Assembly: GCA_014529385.2 (NCBI GenBank)
Contig: CM043943.1
Coordinates: 156,670,747-156,734,746, forward strand
Source of the DNA: Adiantum capillus-veneris
Taxonomy: Eukaryota; Streptophyta; Polypodiopsida; Polypodiales; Pteridaceae
Length of the DNA stretch: 64,000 nt
Reading direction: 5' to 3'
Under the pieces are notes generated by a model. The model was not told the DNA's origin. It worked only from the letters and a program-made list of their open reading frames with translations, and did no database searches. This document shows, piece after piece, positions 11,669-23,319 of this stretch; the first letter of the stretch is position 1, and every line of letters begins with the position of its first letter. The position numbers were made by a program, and so were the translations under genes.

Positions 11669-12253
11669 TTATGAAGATGAATCGTCGTCAAGGTCCTTGA
11701 ACTCCCCCTCTTTGTAGACCGCACAATTGTCCACAAGGTAAAGAGCCTCCTTGTTCAACTCATTCAACGTCGTGCTCCTCTTCATATGTAAGTCTTTCTG
11801 AAGATCTGCATTCCTTAGTCCTTGGATGAATATCAGCATGAGTCTAGACTGAGTTGGCAGTTCTTCCACATGACAGAACTTAACATATCTTTTTAGTCTT
11901 AGGGCTGCCTTTCGTACAGATTCCCCATCTTTCTGTTTGAATTTATGGATTTGTGAGACGGTATTATGAGCTATCCCCCTTTGTGAGAATTCCTCAATAA
12001 ACTCGTCAAACACTTCCTCCATAGACTCAAAGTCTCTACGTTCTACAGAGTCAAACCAAGTGGTAGCATCATCTTCTAGGGTCAGTCCAAACCCTGCAAA
12101 CTGGGTAGGAAAGTTTAACACCTCTTCAACTCTAATTACACGCACAAAGGCTGCTACATGATCTCTTGGGTCTCTGCTTCCTGTGTATTTCTTGTTTACC
12201 CATTTTTGCACTTGAGAAGGTCTTATTCTCTGATGGTCTATAAACCTCATCAT
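11669..12253 (-). pseudogene. gag: Gypsy-1 gag capsid region
   Basis: A retrotransposon gag domain that would form the particle shell: DPRDHVAAFVRVIRVEE, DDATTWFDSVERRDFESMEE, FDEFIEEFSQRGI, KQKDGESVRKAALRLKRYV and LIFIQGLRNADLQKDL. The aromatic W-F pair and the G-E-S-V-R block are typical. It is open for 194 codons and ends in an acidic patch followed by a stop. Confidence 0.87.
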
Positions 12254-12546
12254 TGGATCTCCACGTCCTAATCGATATACCTCCTCAGGTCTTCTGTAAT
12301 AGGCTGGTTCCTCTCCCAGTGGTGCTCCTAAGCCATAATTTCTAACAGTTCTCGCCAGAAATGGTTCATCTCTTCAAACTCGTTCTATGGCCCTCCAGGC
12401 TCTGTTGACCCTTGAGTCGTTGGCTTACTCTCTCCTTGATACCTTGAATAGGGTGATGGTTCTTGCAAATCCCTTAGCCCTCGTGCGGCTTGATAACCAT
12501 CTCGTCTTCGGTCTTGTTCCAATGTTGCACTCTGTCGAAGCCATGC

Positions 12547-13507
12547 CTATAATGATGGCTGGTTTGCTGGTTGGTTTTGGTTGTTGAATGCCTGCGGTCG
12601 GGTGGAATGTGAGGTAGCGTCATAATCTTCTGAAAAAGGATTCGTCAACTTGCTTGGGGTGTAGGTGGCTCTTGGCACTTCCTCAGGGGAATATGCTGAT
12701 GCTCCTGGACCTGTTGCCCTTTCTACCTCCTCTGGGAGAATGCGTTGGTATTCTCGCCTGTATCTATCAACAAAATATACCCTTCCCCATAGCAGTTTCA
12801 TAAGAAAATAAGTAAAGAACCTTGTCTTTGCTTAATTCGTTTACGTATGGTTCTTTGCTACAAAAGTAAGCGATTATACCCTCACTGTCATGTTTGTAGA
12901 TTCCCACGTTCTCATTATAAGTTGGAACCTTGGTTGTTTTCTTATCATACATAAAAATAGCTCCAGGCCGATCAATGTTTGGTGGCAGTTCTTGAGCCTC
13001 TGAAACCATTTTCCCTTTTGCCACGTTATCTCCATATCTGTTGTAATCTTCAGGGTTACTAACTATCAGATAGTGGTTCCCCTTTTTGTCTCGGAATCTA
13101 TCTCCATCATCATAGACTCGGATTATCTCCAATCTCTGTGCTGGCCTCTCTTCAATACAAATGCACTTGCGTCCTCGATAGTCAGAATAGACTAGGGCTC
13201 CCCTCGAGTTTGTTCCCTCTAAGAAGATCACAGTGAGCTTGGAATTGTTAAAAGGATTTTGGGAGGTGCTTCCTCCTGGCATTGGTCCGTCATAGGTGAA
13301 ACCTCCTGGCTGTTGACTACCCATCAGGAAGAAAGATTTGTTTGACGAAGTGTCAGTATCACTACCTTCCTCAATAATCGGTGCTAGCGGATCTAGCCTT
13401 GCCTGAGTTACACTCTCTTCGGTGGACACTAAACTACCTTGGTCACCTGCCACCTTCTGGTCTCTAACAATGTATCTTCCTGATCTTAAATTCATCAAAC
13501 TTATCAA
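12547..13507 (-). pseudogene. gag: Gypsy-1 gag N-terminal region
   Basis: The first long reading frame after the leader. MNLRSGRYIV close to its start resembles the M-N-x-R-S-G opening of gag in Athila-like elements (from memory). The remaining sequence (to 12767, then 12801-12547 in another frame) has no recognised fold; it contains PGGFTYDGPMPGGS and acidic patches. A frameshift near 12780 and several stops between 12253 and 12547 separate it from the capsid domain. A fusion with the capsid region in the intact ancestor is likely. Confidence 0.6.
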
Positions 13508-13877
13508 TGCAATTTATCACAATCCAACCACTCACCTGGCAAAGGATTAGCTTCCGCACAACTTCTTGCTTTGTTGTTGAATATACCTTTACACAAGCGT
13601 TTAATTTCGGCAATCAAATCAAAGCATTTATCTGCTAGAGGTTATCTTAGTAATGATTGGTATAACTGGAGAGTTAATCTCAACCACTACTGTATTTTAT
13701 ACAATGTTGATGTTTTGGACTAGGTCTGCTATTCTGGAACTGTGCTTCCCTCAGATGTTGGTCAATTTACACAAAAAAGTCTGAATTCAGTCTTTGCTCC
13801 GTCAATTGGACAAACATGGTCCAAATGGAATCTCACTGTTTAAGCCCAGTCAAATTTTCTCTTCAGTAGGCCCCAAT

Positions 13878-14745
13878 AGACATCCTACGTGTAGGATGTC
13901 TCCTGCTTTGTTTTGCTTGGATTTTTGCACTATGGTTTCCCCTTGATGTGCTGAGCCCACAACTGTTTTTACTTTTTGATGTGGTCACCTACAAGATGGT
14001 CAATGGGTCAGAAATCTGTTCCGATAGCCTATTGCTGATCTTGATCAGTCTAATCAACTCCAATTTGGACCAAAATTGACATGGAGACTTACCTTAGGCT
14101 ATACAACACCTTGCTATGCTCACAGTCAATATTTGGCTTCAATTTCTTGCTTTAGACATCCTACGTGTAGGATGTCTTTTTCATCATAATGGCTTCAAAC
14201 TCAAAGCATAGGCTCCCCTTGAGTTGTTGATCACTTTGGTATACTCAAAATTTGGTTTGGAGTCCAAAATCACACAGAAGACATCCTACGCGTAGGATGT
14301 CTTTTTGGCCTGTTTGACCCCAAACTTGACCCACAACTTCCCCTTGATGTTAGTAACCCAGTGGTATGCTTAGATTTTGGTTTGGATTTTAAAAGCCCCC
14401 TATTTTAGGTGTTCTTGCCTTTTTCAGTCAAAAGTGCTAAAGTCCGCTTTGAACCCAATTTTCTCACCCAAATGAGGCGAAACCCCTCTCAGTCACTCAA
14501 TATATCATGAAAGACATGCTCATGTAGCCATCTTATGGTTTTTGTTTCAAAATAATGTTTTGGCACAATTTGGGTAGGATGTCTAGCAATTTCAATCTAT
14601 CTGGCCTTATCCCGTCAAGATATGGTCAAATTTCCACTTTCCAGTTGAAATTAGGGTAAACCCCAACTTTTGGACACACTGGTCAACTAAAAATCCCAAA
14701 ATTCCCACCAGATTAGCCTATAGACATCCTACGCGTAGGATGTCT
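13878..14745 (-). repeat. Four 24-bp palindromes in degenerate repeats of the Gypsy-1 leader
   Basis: The untranslated leader (13508-15275) holds AGACATCCTACG joined to its own inverted complement at 13878-13901, 14154-14177, 14279-14302 and 14722-14745. Half copies lie at about 14575-14584 and, in the LTR, at 15644-15657. Two copies have a CGCG centre (perfect palindrome) and two CGTG. The flanks also repeat loosely (TTCCCCTTGATG, TTTTGGTTTGGA). In RNA each copy would fold into a strong stem. Confidence 0.9.
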
Positions 14746-15275
14746 CCTGGCTTGAAATTAAATTTTTTTCCTAACAGAAATGCTCGTGATGCTCTGTAGC
14801 TCTATCAGAAACGCTCACAGTAACTTTTGGACTTCTCTTAGGCTTTCAACCACACTTTTGCGTCTTTTACAAACTTGTGATGACTTTACCAAGCAAGTAT
14901 ACATACATGAAATGCTCTAGATCCTGAATCATGATGTCCTACTTACTCTACCTTTACTCATCATGTGAAATGGTGATAATGGTGTTTTGGTTGCTTTCTG
15001 GCCTCTCCGGACTCTCAAGCTTTCCTCTCACCGCTTCTACCCCTCCAATTCCTACTTAAGAACTCGACTACTACCTTAACTATCTTGGTCTACCTAAATC
15101 TACCTAAATCTACCTAAGTCGAAGGATCTAGGCCAGACACACGCTTCCTAGACTCCCTCTAAGACCTAGAGAGTCCTCCACCCTCTGATCCTATCTAAAT
15201 GTAAAACAAGAATTTTGGTAAGCCAAAAATTCCAATCCTCAAGGATTAGTCTCGGTCACCTACCTAAGGTTTTCG

Positions 15276-15293
15276 TCCCCGGCAGCGGCGCCA
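15276..15293 (-). promoter_or_regulatory. Gypsy-1 primer binding site (tRNA-Asp type)
   Basis: The minus strand reads TGGCGCCGCTGCCGGGGA, one mismatch to the complement of the plant tRNA-Asp 3' end as I recall it. It lies one base from the LTR edge at 15295, fixing the element's orientation and 5' LTR. Confidence 0.85.
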
Positions 15294-15294
15294 A

Positions 15295-16227
15295 TGTTGG
15301 ACGGATACGCCGCGATGAACGTCAGAATAGCGAGAACTCACCTAACATATAATGTCAGCTAAGGACAAAGCTCGACCCGCAAGTGCGTGGAAGCAAGCAT
15401 AAGGTGTCAACCTACACTCGACCGAATCCTAACTAATTCCTACAGAGGTCTCTACCAATTGTCTAAGTCACAGCCTTCAAGAGTGCATAAGAGGAAACTT
15501 CCTACAATGCTTTCTAGAGCCAAACACCCATCAAACAATCTCGAAACACCATAGAACTTGAAGGAGACCCTACTAATACCAATAGGTCTCTCTCCCTAAG
15601 GTCTATGAACCAAAACCCCAACCCAAAACACCCGGTGCAAAATCACGTAGGATGTCTGGCCGAAATCTGCAGGTCTTCGTTTCCGAAATCTAAAGTGCCT
15701 AATGTGTAGCTCTACTCAATGTGAATGCGTGGATATGCTGCAATGCAAAATCGGACAACGTATGCTCACCCAATCACTAGATGAAGCTCGTAGAAGGAGC
15801 TCGCAAAACCGGACCGTACGCGCGCAATGTAGGTATCGGTGCGTAGCTCTAGCCAGGGGCAACACACTGCACTTTTCCGCACTCGATTCCAACCACCGGT
15901 GCACACGTAGCATCAAGATAAAGCTCATACTCTCTCTCGTACACAATACGCTCACTCACAAACTTCAAAACTTGTTTTAAAAATGACAAAAGGTTTTTTC
16001 ATTAAGGTCAAAAAGTGGTATATATACCTTACAATTCTCAAACCCTAAAGTTCCAAAATCAACCAACTACTCCATCTATCTATCAAAACTGGGATACAAT
16101 ATGGAAACTTCTGTAAGTCCCAATATTTACAAGGTGAAAAATCAGGTTTCCTCAATAAATGAATATTTACAAAAAATGATAATCCTCCGAGTAGTTAGTC
16201 TCCGTGGGGTGTGTCCAGCTTCTAACA
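15295..16227 (-). repeat. 5' LTR of Gypsy-1
   Basis: On the minus strand it starts TGTTAGAAGCTGG (16227 leftwards) and ends CGTCCAACA at 15295, just before the primer site. A TATA box, GGTATATATACC at 16017-16028, lies about 200 bp inside. It carries one half of the leader palindrome (15644-15657). No second copy is found in the window. Confidence 0.72.
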
Positions 16228-17426
16228 CCTGGTGATTTTATCACTTGTTTCGTTTCCTGTTCCAAGTGACTAGACAAGAAGGCGGTTGTAGATAGAAATG
16301 CTACACTACATGATTGTCGTGTAATAACCTCTTCCTTATTGAGAAAATTGACAATTTGAGGTCGATCTTTGTGGGTGGCTAGGTTTCAGGGTTTTCTTTG
16401 CTAGTATCACAATGTTTTGTTGCCCATGATGGACATGGATTTATTTAGTCTCTGATCATGATGTATGCTACATCTCCTCAGACAGTTCCCACTCATCGCC
16501 ACTAGGTTCATCACCCTTCTCACATGGGCCACTCTCTTCTCTGTTCGCTTGATTTATTCGGATACAAGAGACATGTGACATTCCTTCTCTAGCCCTAGTG
16601 GGGTATAGTATTTCAATGCCTCTCCTCTCTATACATTTATTGTTCTTTCATTAGTGTTTTTTCACTCTTCAACTTTCAGCTTTTAGTTCCATAGCACATT
16701 TCATGTTGCTCCAATTCTCGTTTTGGTTTTCACACTAGACTCACTAGGATGGTGTTTTGAGTGATCTTGTGGTAGATAACCTGTAGCACAACTACAATCC
16801 TTGAGATTCATATCAATGGTGGACGGGGCAGTGGGACTAGTCCTACTCTTGGGCTTCTCTAAATTGAGGGCTAGTGGACCACTAGACAAAGGGATTCCAC
16901 TACTAAGGCGAGCACTTTGGCAAGAGTGTCACATGGTGGTGATGTGGCAGTACTCAAAGGACATAGGGGGGTTGGGGTTTTGAAACCTAATCCTAACAAA
17001 TGTACACAATATGGCTGAGAGGCCGAAAACCTAAAAGTTAAAAAAACTCAACTTGCATAACATGTTGACATGGCAAGGCTTTACAAAAATCTTGTAAAAC
17101 GTTCAAGGGTACCAACGCGGCAGGATTGTTTGAAACTGCCATTGAATTGCGGAGCAGCCTTCTTGGAGTGTATTTTTGGACCAAGTGCTTATAGGAGCCA
17201 TAGCTTTTCATGTGAGATGCTTTTAGGCATAGGGCCTTTGAATATGTACCTGGGGGGCCACTCTTTGGCATTCTAGTGTTGAGGAACCAGAGGAGAGCCC
17301 CAGACTTGTACCTTGTTGAAGCAATATAAAGAAAATACTGAAAGAGTTCTAGGGTTTTAGAGCCAATGATCTTGGGGAGTGGAACTCCCCCACTCTCTAT
17401 GTCTCTTGCTGGATTTTCTCTCTCCC
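16228..17426. other. Unassigned stretch
   Basis: No recognised domain. The minus strand is open for 138 codons at 17038-17454, but part overlaps the LINE copy in antisense and the protein shows no family signature, so I do not call it a gene. Confidence 0.4.
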
Positions 17427-18466
17427 TTGAGTCCTCCAGACAACTGGCGCTCAAGGGTGATACAACATGTTGGTATGGGCATATGAAATCATGGTTTCAT
17501 TTACATGGGTTCAACATGGACAAATTTCCCCCGTTCCCTAGTACTCCTTGGATGCACCCTCCATATCTATCACACGACCAGAGATCACTAGACTCACACG
17601 TCAAGATCTGATTAAGCTAGAGGCTAAGAGCACATGGATACAACTACTACAAGAGTGGGCACAAAAATGGCTTTCTAAAGAGAGGATCTTCTCCAACTCA
17701 CGGAGGAAGGATTTGTGACGAGGCCTGGATACATGGATATACACTTATCTCATGGGATATGGTGTGCTATTTGCGAGATATGCACATCCTCACATCAGCT
17801 TCAGATTGAGACTGGTAGATTTCGAGGAGTACCAGCAGGGGCAAGGATATGTCATTTTATGTCATATTGAGCCAGAGACAAAGCTGCACTACATGTCACT
17901 GCCTTGTGTCCTATGAGATCTGTGGCCGCTTTCATTGCTTGTTCAGAGAGGGTTTTAGACCACTTTCTAGAGTCATAAGATACCTAGACCAGAGATGCCT
18001 ACGCCTATTTTTTGCTCGAGTTGCGTAGACACAGGGAGAGCTTGCTGAGGACACACCAGAGGTACGTTGATCGATCAGGCGATTGAGCTAGAGAGATCCA
18101 AATGACCATGATCATGGGGGCTTCACAATATTGAAGGAGGCTGTAGCAGATGATCGAGATCACCCTAGCTCGACATGTGAGGCACTCAGTCAGAGCACTG
18201 ACTATGGAGGATATTGACGAGATTTGCCACCCACCAATGAGGGATTTCCTCTGACCCCCCCCTTGATCCACCTTCCATTTTTATATCACCCATTGTACCA
18301 TTGTATTAGCTCTCACTCCCCACTCTCCCCCCCCCCCCCCCCCCCCCCCCCCCCCTTTCTCCCCCACCTTTTATAGTTGTACTCAGACATTGTACTAGAT
18401 TCACCACTTGTAACTTTTTTGGTCTCATAGGTTACTTTGGCCTTTTGTAGACGTTAATATATCATT

Positions 18467-18561
<95 letters not shown>
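17427..18561 (+). mobile_element. 5'-truncated LINE copy A
   Basis: It begins at LESSRQLALKGDTTCWYG, matching the C-terminal part of ORF2 in the full LINE (about 62893). It then follows the same protein (LRQ-type RRxCLGL, the degraded C-x2-C...H-x4-C zinc motif, VYYEIRGRFHCLFREGF) through several frameshifts to the shared 3' end: GGTCTCATAGG, hairpin 18430-18442, AGACGTTAATAT and a (CT)n tail at 18470-18561. The preceding bases are TTTTCTCTCTCCC, a short CT run. Confidence 0.9.
18327..18355 (+). repeat. Poly-C tract (29 C) in the LINE copy A 3' region
   Basis: An uninterrupted run of C downstream of the ORF2 remnant. The full LINE has a separate 34-C run inside ORF2 (61375-61408), so C-run expansion happened twice at different places. 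Confidence 0.95.
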
Positions 18562-18564
<3 letters not shown>

Positions 18565-18834
18565 ATTCAAGTTGTTTTGAAGTTCTAAAAGTCTATTCCA
18601 ATCTGGTCTAGTTTGTGCTTTTTAGCTGGCACGTGGTGCCCTCCTATTAGAATGGTATCAGAGCTTTAGGTGTCTTCATTTTTGAAAGCACTTTGGTCCC
18701 TTCCAAATAGACAAGGACAAGATGGTGCTTTTAGATACTATAGAGTATCTCCAATTCCTCCTCGATGAACTCTATGACATACTTTCAAGGAAAGTCTCCT
18801 TATTTTGTAAAGCTTTCAACAATTTTTGAACTAG

Positions 18835-18836
<2 letters not shown>

Positions 18837-18898
<62 letters not shown>
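18837..18898. repeat. (GA)n microsatellite, about 62 bp
   Basis: A pure GA run. The LINE 3' core is not found at either edge, so its origin is open. Confidence 0.97.
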
Positions 18899-18901
<3 letters not shown>

Positions 18902-19287
18902 GCCTTGGTGGCTTGGAGCATGGCCTACATGCATGGGGATGTGGCTACATTTGTCATTGGTGGGCGTCACCATAGTTTCTTGTTGTCGACCGCACGTGGG
19001 ATGTTCGCACTTGATTGGCCACCCCTTGAGCTTGGCAAAGGGGACCATTCCCATGTACCTAGGGGTTGTTGGTCACCCAATGAGGGATGGCTTTTGAAGT
19101 AAGATGTCACATAGCCGGATACAAGCAGAACATTCCCCCTTTTTTATACACCTTATTGGAATCAATTGAATCTTGCCATATCTTGTGTCAGCTCCATCTC
19201 TTCTGCACAATTAATCATGTTTGCTATATATGTTTTCTCTTGTGATTTGCCAAGATGTGGGTGTGTGAACTATCTTGGGTTGTGTAT

Positions 19288-19394
<107 letters not shown>

Positions 19395-20099
19395 GTGAGT
19401 TTGGCATCATAGCTATGGTGGTGTAGCTCTGAAGGTGTGTATGTAGACTGGGATGTTTTGCCATGGGTGTATGCGAGTGAGATTTGTAGACCAAAGATGC
19501 AGGTCCATACCTACATTGATGGTGGGGCTTAGGTATGTGTTATAATGGAGTTTTTCATGAGAGATGCATGTATGAAGGTGGTTGCAATTGTGCACATGAG
19601 GATGGCTAATCAGGCTAAGGCTTGATTCTTGGGCATAGCTTAAGATGTGAGTGCATCATTGACTTTTTTTTAATGTAAGCAGGTTACAATGCATACCCTA
19701 TCATGTTAGGGAGCCCGTGTCTACTTGCCATGGAAGAAAAACAAGATTGGAAAAGTGGCGTGCTTATATTTTTTGTTAAAGAGAATGGCCGGTTGGTAGT
19801 GTTAGATTTGAATACTAAAGAAATCCTTTTAAATCCATGGTAGCTAAAGAAAATGAGGATTCTATGACAAGCTACAAATACAAGACTAAGACTGCATATG
19901 ATGAAGGCTACACATGTATAGAGGAATAAGAGAGAGATGGCATTTTTTTGAAGATTGATGTAAATTTGTTTGGGGTTTCTATAAACACATTCAACATAGG
20001 GGAAGATAGCAATCTTAAGTTAGCAATTTAGATGTTGTAGAAGTGGATGGTATGTTGGGAGAATATTTGATTGAGTATAAGGAAAGATATGTGCATTTA

Positions 20100-22140
20100 T
20101 GTGCATCTTACCCAAAGCTATTTGCAATGGAGCACTCAGATTTGTGAAGAGCAAAGGGAGTGGAGCACAAAATTATACTCAAGGAAAAGTGCAAGATGAG
20201 GGCACAAAAGCTACGGAGGTTGGAAGAGATTCAACAAGAAGCTTTATGGCAAGGGGTAAATAAGTTAATGAAAGTAGGTTTCATTTATCCAATGCATGAA
20301 TCGCAGTGGGTCTGTGTGCTCACTTCCAATAATCTATTTCCAAAAGTGGTTTTGCATGTGAAGCCAAAGAAGCATATCATGAAATGAGCATTGGAATTAC
20401 AAGAGTTTGAATTTGAGTTTAAAATTGATCATACTAGTAGGTCTAGTTGGATAGTAAACAGGAGTAAAGATTTACCAATGTATCTCAGGGTAGTACAAGA
20501 GCAAGCAGGTGAAGAATCTAGGATAGAGCAAGCTTTTGTGATGTTTTCCAATAGTGCCCACAGAAGGGCAGTGTAGAAGGTTGGGGGAGGAGTTGGCATT
20601 TGGGATCCTCAGGGTAAAAAGATGTTTTCCAAGTCTTCACATCTCAAGAATGTTCATACCAATAATGAAGTAGGATCCTCGCACTTCATTTGTGGTTGAA
20701 GTAGTGCATAGAGTTTGGGATTTTCAGGCTCGTAGAGAAAGGTCATGCTCATTTGGTTATAAAGAAACTTATGGGGGGTAGTGGCACGTAAAGAGGGATT
20801 CTCTTAAGCTTTAAATTTACTCAATAAGAAGCTTTTGAAGTGTTGCAAAGCCATACAATTCAAGAATGCTAGGAGGGAGCAAAATCAAATGGCATATTAG
20901 CTTGCAAGTAACCATTTGCAAATGCATGTAGCAAGTTTAAACATGGTGCCAACCATGTATGCAGGAAGGGAGACTTTAAAGGATATTGATGATTTTTTAG
21001 TATAGGTTAGTGTTCAAAAACCATGTCAAAGCTAGAGAAGAAGAGGGTTGTTCAGAAAGCACACATGTTCACTCTTGTGGATGAGGATCTTATGGTTTAT
21101 GGTCGAGATAGGGTGCTAAGAAGAGTGCTATACAAAGAGAAGATCCGTATGGTCTTGGAGCAATGTCATGGAGAAAGAGGGCATTGAGGCAAAGATCAAG
21201 TGCTTTTTTGTGTTCTTAGAGTAGGTTTTTGAGGGCCTTCTATTGTATTGATGTTCATTCTTGGTGAATAAATTTGAGTGTCAAATCATGGGAGAACAAA
21301 GGCTGGTAGCAAAATCACATGGAGCTATCATTGCTCATGATGCATTTGAGAAGTGGGGTGGGTTTGGATGCTATTGTTCCTTTTTCAAGTCATCTAACGG
21401 TAAAAAATAGGTTATTATTACCATTGATTATCTTACTGGATGGGTAGAAGCAAAGGCGGTCAAGGAAGTGAATGTTTGTAATGTAATGGAGTTTCTGTTT
21501 GATTGTATTTTCTATCATTTTGGTGTGTCATGTATTCTTATCTCTGATAGAGGTCAAGGATTCCATAGTAAACTAATGCATTCTTTGGTTGAGAAGTTGG
21601 AGATTCAACACAGTTTTTCCTCACCGTATAATCCCCAATGTAATGGTTTGGTTGAGAGTGCAAATGGAATAATCATCCATATGCTCCGCAAGTATATTTT
21701 CAAATAGATGGAAGAGTGAGAAATTAATTTTCTTAAATGTTTGTGGGCTTACAAGACTTCTTAAAAAGTGGCTAATAATTTCACCCCGTTTGTCTTGGTT
21801 TATGGTAAGAGCATATCTCTTGCCTTGAGACTTTGCAAATGAACAGGGAAGCTGCCTCAGACTTTTATATGAAGCAAAGGGAGAAAATAGTTGCCAAGTT
21901 CAACTAATGTTTACCAAAGAAAGGTATGTAGGAAGGAGATTTGGTAATGAAGTATGAGAGTTATTTAGATTTTACCTTCCAAAGGAAGTTCAAGAAGAAA
22001 TGGATTGGTCCCTAAAAGGTACAAAGAGATTTTCCAAATGGTACTTATCACTTGGTGAGGATCAACAATAGGGTACTACAACAAAGGGTAAATGGAGTTT
22101 GTCTGAAGCCCTACTTTGACAGGTCATTAGTTCCTTATGT
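20100..22140 (+). mobile_element. Decayed Ty3/Gypsy element
   Basis: Fragments in Gypsy order on the plus strand. RT lead-in at 20160-20330 (HKIILKEKCKMRAQKLRR, VGFIYPMHESQWV). RNase H end near 20391-20450 (LQEFEFEFKIDH). Integrase core at 21468-21707 with LISDRGQGFHSK and NPQCNGLVESAN, i.e. second Asp and Glu. Integrase tail at about 21940-22120 (GDLVMKYESYLDFTFQRKFK, then NGTYHLV and GVCLKPYF). Frames are broken throughout and no LTR is identified. The LISDRGQGF and NPQCNG style differs from Gypsy-1 and Gypsy-2, so it is another lineage. Confidence 0.75.
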
Positions 22141-23019
22141 GAACTAGTTGCAAATGAAGGGGGGTGGACAACCCACCTAGAGATAGTGGGTTTTCCAACT
22201 ACGTATAATACTTTGCACACATATGGTAGTATATAGGTCTTTTTCCAATAATAGAATTGCCTAGAATTATAGATTTTAGGTTCAATAAGCATGTTTTGGG
22301 TTGATTTTGACTATTCAACAAGGGGGCTGGCCAATGATGGTGCAACCAAAGACTGTCGGTACTACAACCAAAAAAAGTGCAAAAGGTGGTTAAGGTTACA
22401 ACTTAGAGTATGCTATTGGGCTTGTGAAGCTTTTGTATGGCTGTGCAGGTAGGGAGATCAAGATCTATATGCAAAATGTGGTTTTTTGGCCATTCTTGGT
22501 GTTTTTTGGGCTTGCTAGTTAAAATGTTTCAAAGATGAAACTTCACACATTTATTGCTAGATTTTGAGGTCCTCTATGGGCTCTGCAAGCTCATCTTTAC
22601 AGCTCATTGATCAAAGCATTTTATCGGAAGATATCGTTGATTGAAGTTGAAAGGACACATGAATGGTAGGGGAAGATATCATTGATTGAAGTTGAAAGGG
22701 CGCATTAAGATTTTGAAGGCCTAGTGTGGGTGCTTGGAGACCTTGGAAACCGGGGTGATGGCTCAAAGTTTGAGCTTGATATATGCAAGTTGTTCGCTAC
22801 TTTTTACGGCTCAACCACTGGATTAGCAAAGGGGGAAAATTGCAAGTCCTAAAAGATTGAGCTTAAGGGAAAAAACTTTGTGGAGTTCAAGAGAAGTTTT
22901 GTTTTGTTGGATGAGGGAACCCTCTATGGATGACACATGGTAGCCTAAAGTCCTATGTGCATTTTTAAAGGGTGGACTCTCAAGGATTATATATTATACG
23001 TGGTTTTGTTATAAGGTAT

Positions 23020-23022
<3 letters not shown>
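22141..23022. other. Unassigned stretch
   Basis: No domain or RNA gene recognised. A phrase near 22627-22650 (AAGATATCGTTGATTGAAG) recurs near 22670-22695 as a weak direct repeat of about 45 bp. This may be the 3' UTR or LTR remnant of the preceding Gypsy element. Confidence 0.35.
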
Positions 23023-23078
<56 letters not shown>

Positions 23079-23120
23079 ATTATCGTCCTCAGAGGTCAAA
23101 TATGACCTATGGGACCAAAG
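23023..23120 (-). mobile_element. LINE-type 3' end without LINE body: (TC)n tail plus hairpin
   Basis: On the minus strand the sequence reads GGTCCCATAGGTCATATTTG, then ACC, GAGGACGATAATAAAA and (TC)n (plus-strand GA run 23023-23074). This is the LINE 3' core in diverged form: GGTC-CATAGG, a hairpin GGTCA-loop-TGACC (plus 23094-23107, perfectly paired) and an AGACGTTAATAT-like block. No ORF2 match is seen upstream (23120-23290), so it may be a very short LINE copy, an older subfamily, or a SINE that borrows the LINE tail. Confidence 0.65.
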
Positions 23121-23319
23121 CTACATGTGATGTAGTATGTGTGTGGTTGATGAGTGACTCTCGATGCTCCAAAATTGTGGTGATGAGAGTCACAATGGAG
23201 AGCCCACACTGTGACTGGAAGAGGAAAGTCTGCGATTTTGCGAAGGTATGGGTGTGTGAACCATGTCTGTGTGGAAATTTATGCTTTTAATTTTGTATCT
23301 TGGAATTTTTTTTCTTTGG

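Larger units (their letters stand above)
3753..16227 (-). mobile_element. Ty3/Gypsy retrotransposon of Athila/Tat type (Gypsy-1)
   Basis: On the minus strand the element runs from its 5' LTR (15295-16227) and tRNA-Asp-like primer site through a 1.8-kb leader, gag, protease, RT, RNase H, integrase and an extra 3' module to a purine-rich tract (plus strand CCTCCCCCCCCTCTT at 3753-3766). No left LTR matching 15295-16227 is visible, so the 3' end is lost, replaced or strongly diverged. Frameshifts and stops occur in nearly every domain. The domain order gag-PR-RT-RH-INT is standard Gypsy; the second protease-like domain after integrase is not. Confidence 0.88.

Noticed and set aside
13878-14745. 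CRISPR-like array from regularly repeated palindromes
   Set aside because: Spacing is irregular (276, 125, 443 bp), flanks are themselves related, and the setting is a plant retrotransposon leader.
17038-17454. 138-codon minus-strand open frame
   Set aside because: It partly overlaps LINE copy A in antisense and has no recognisable domain.
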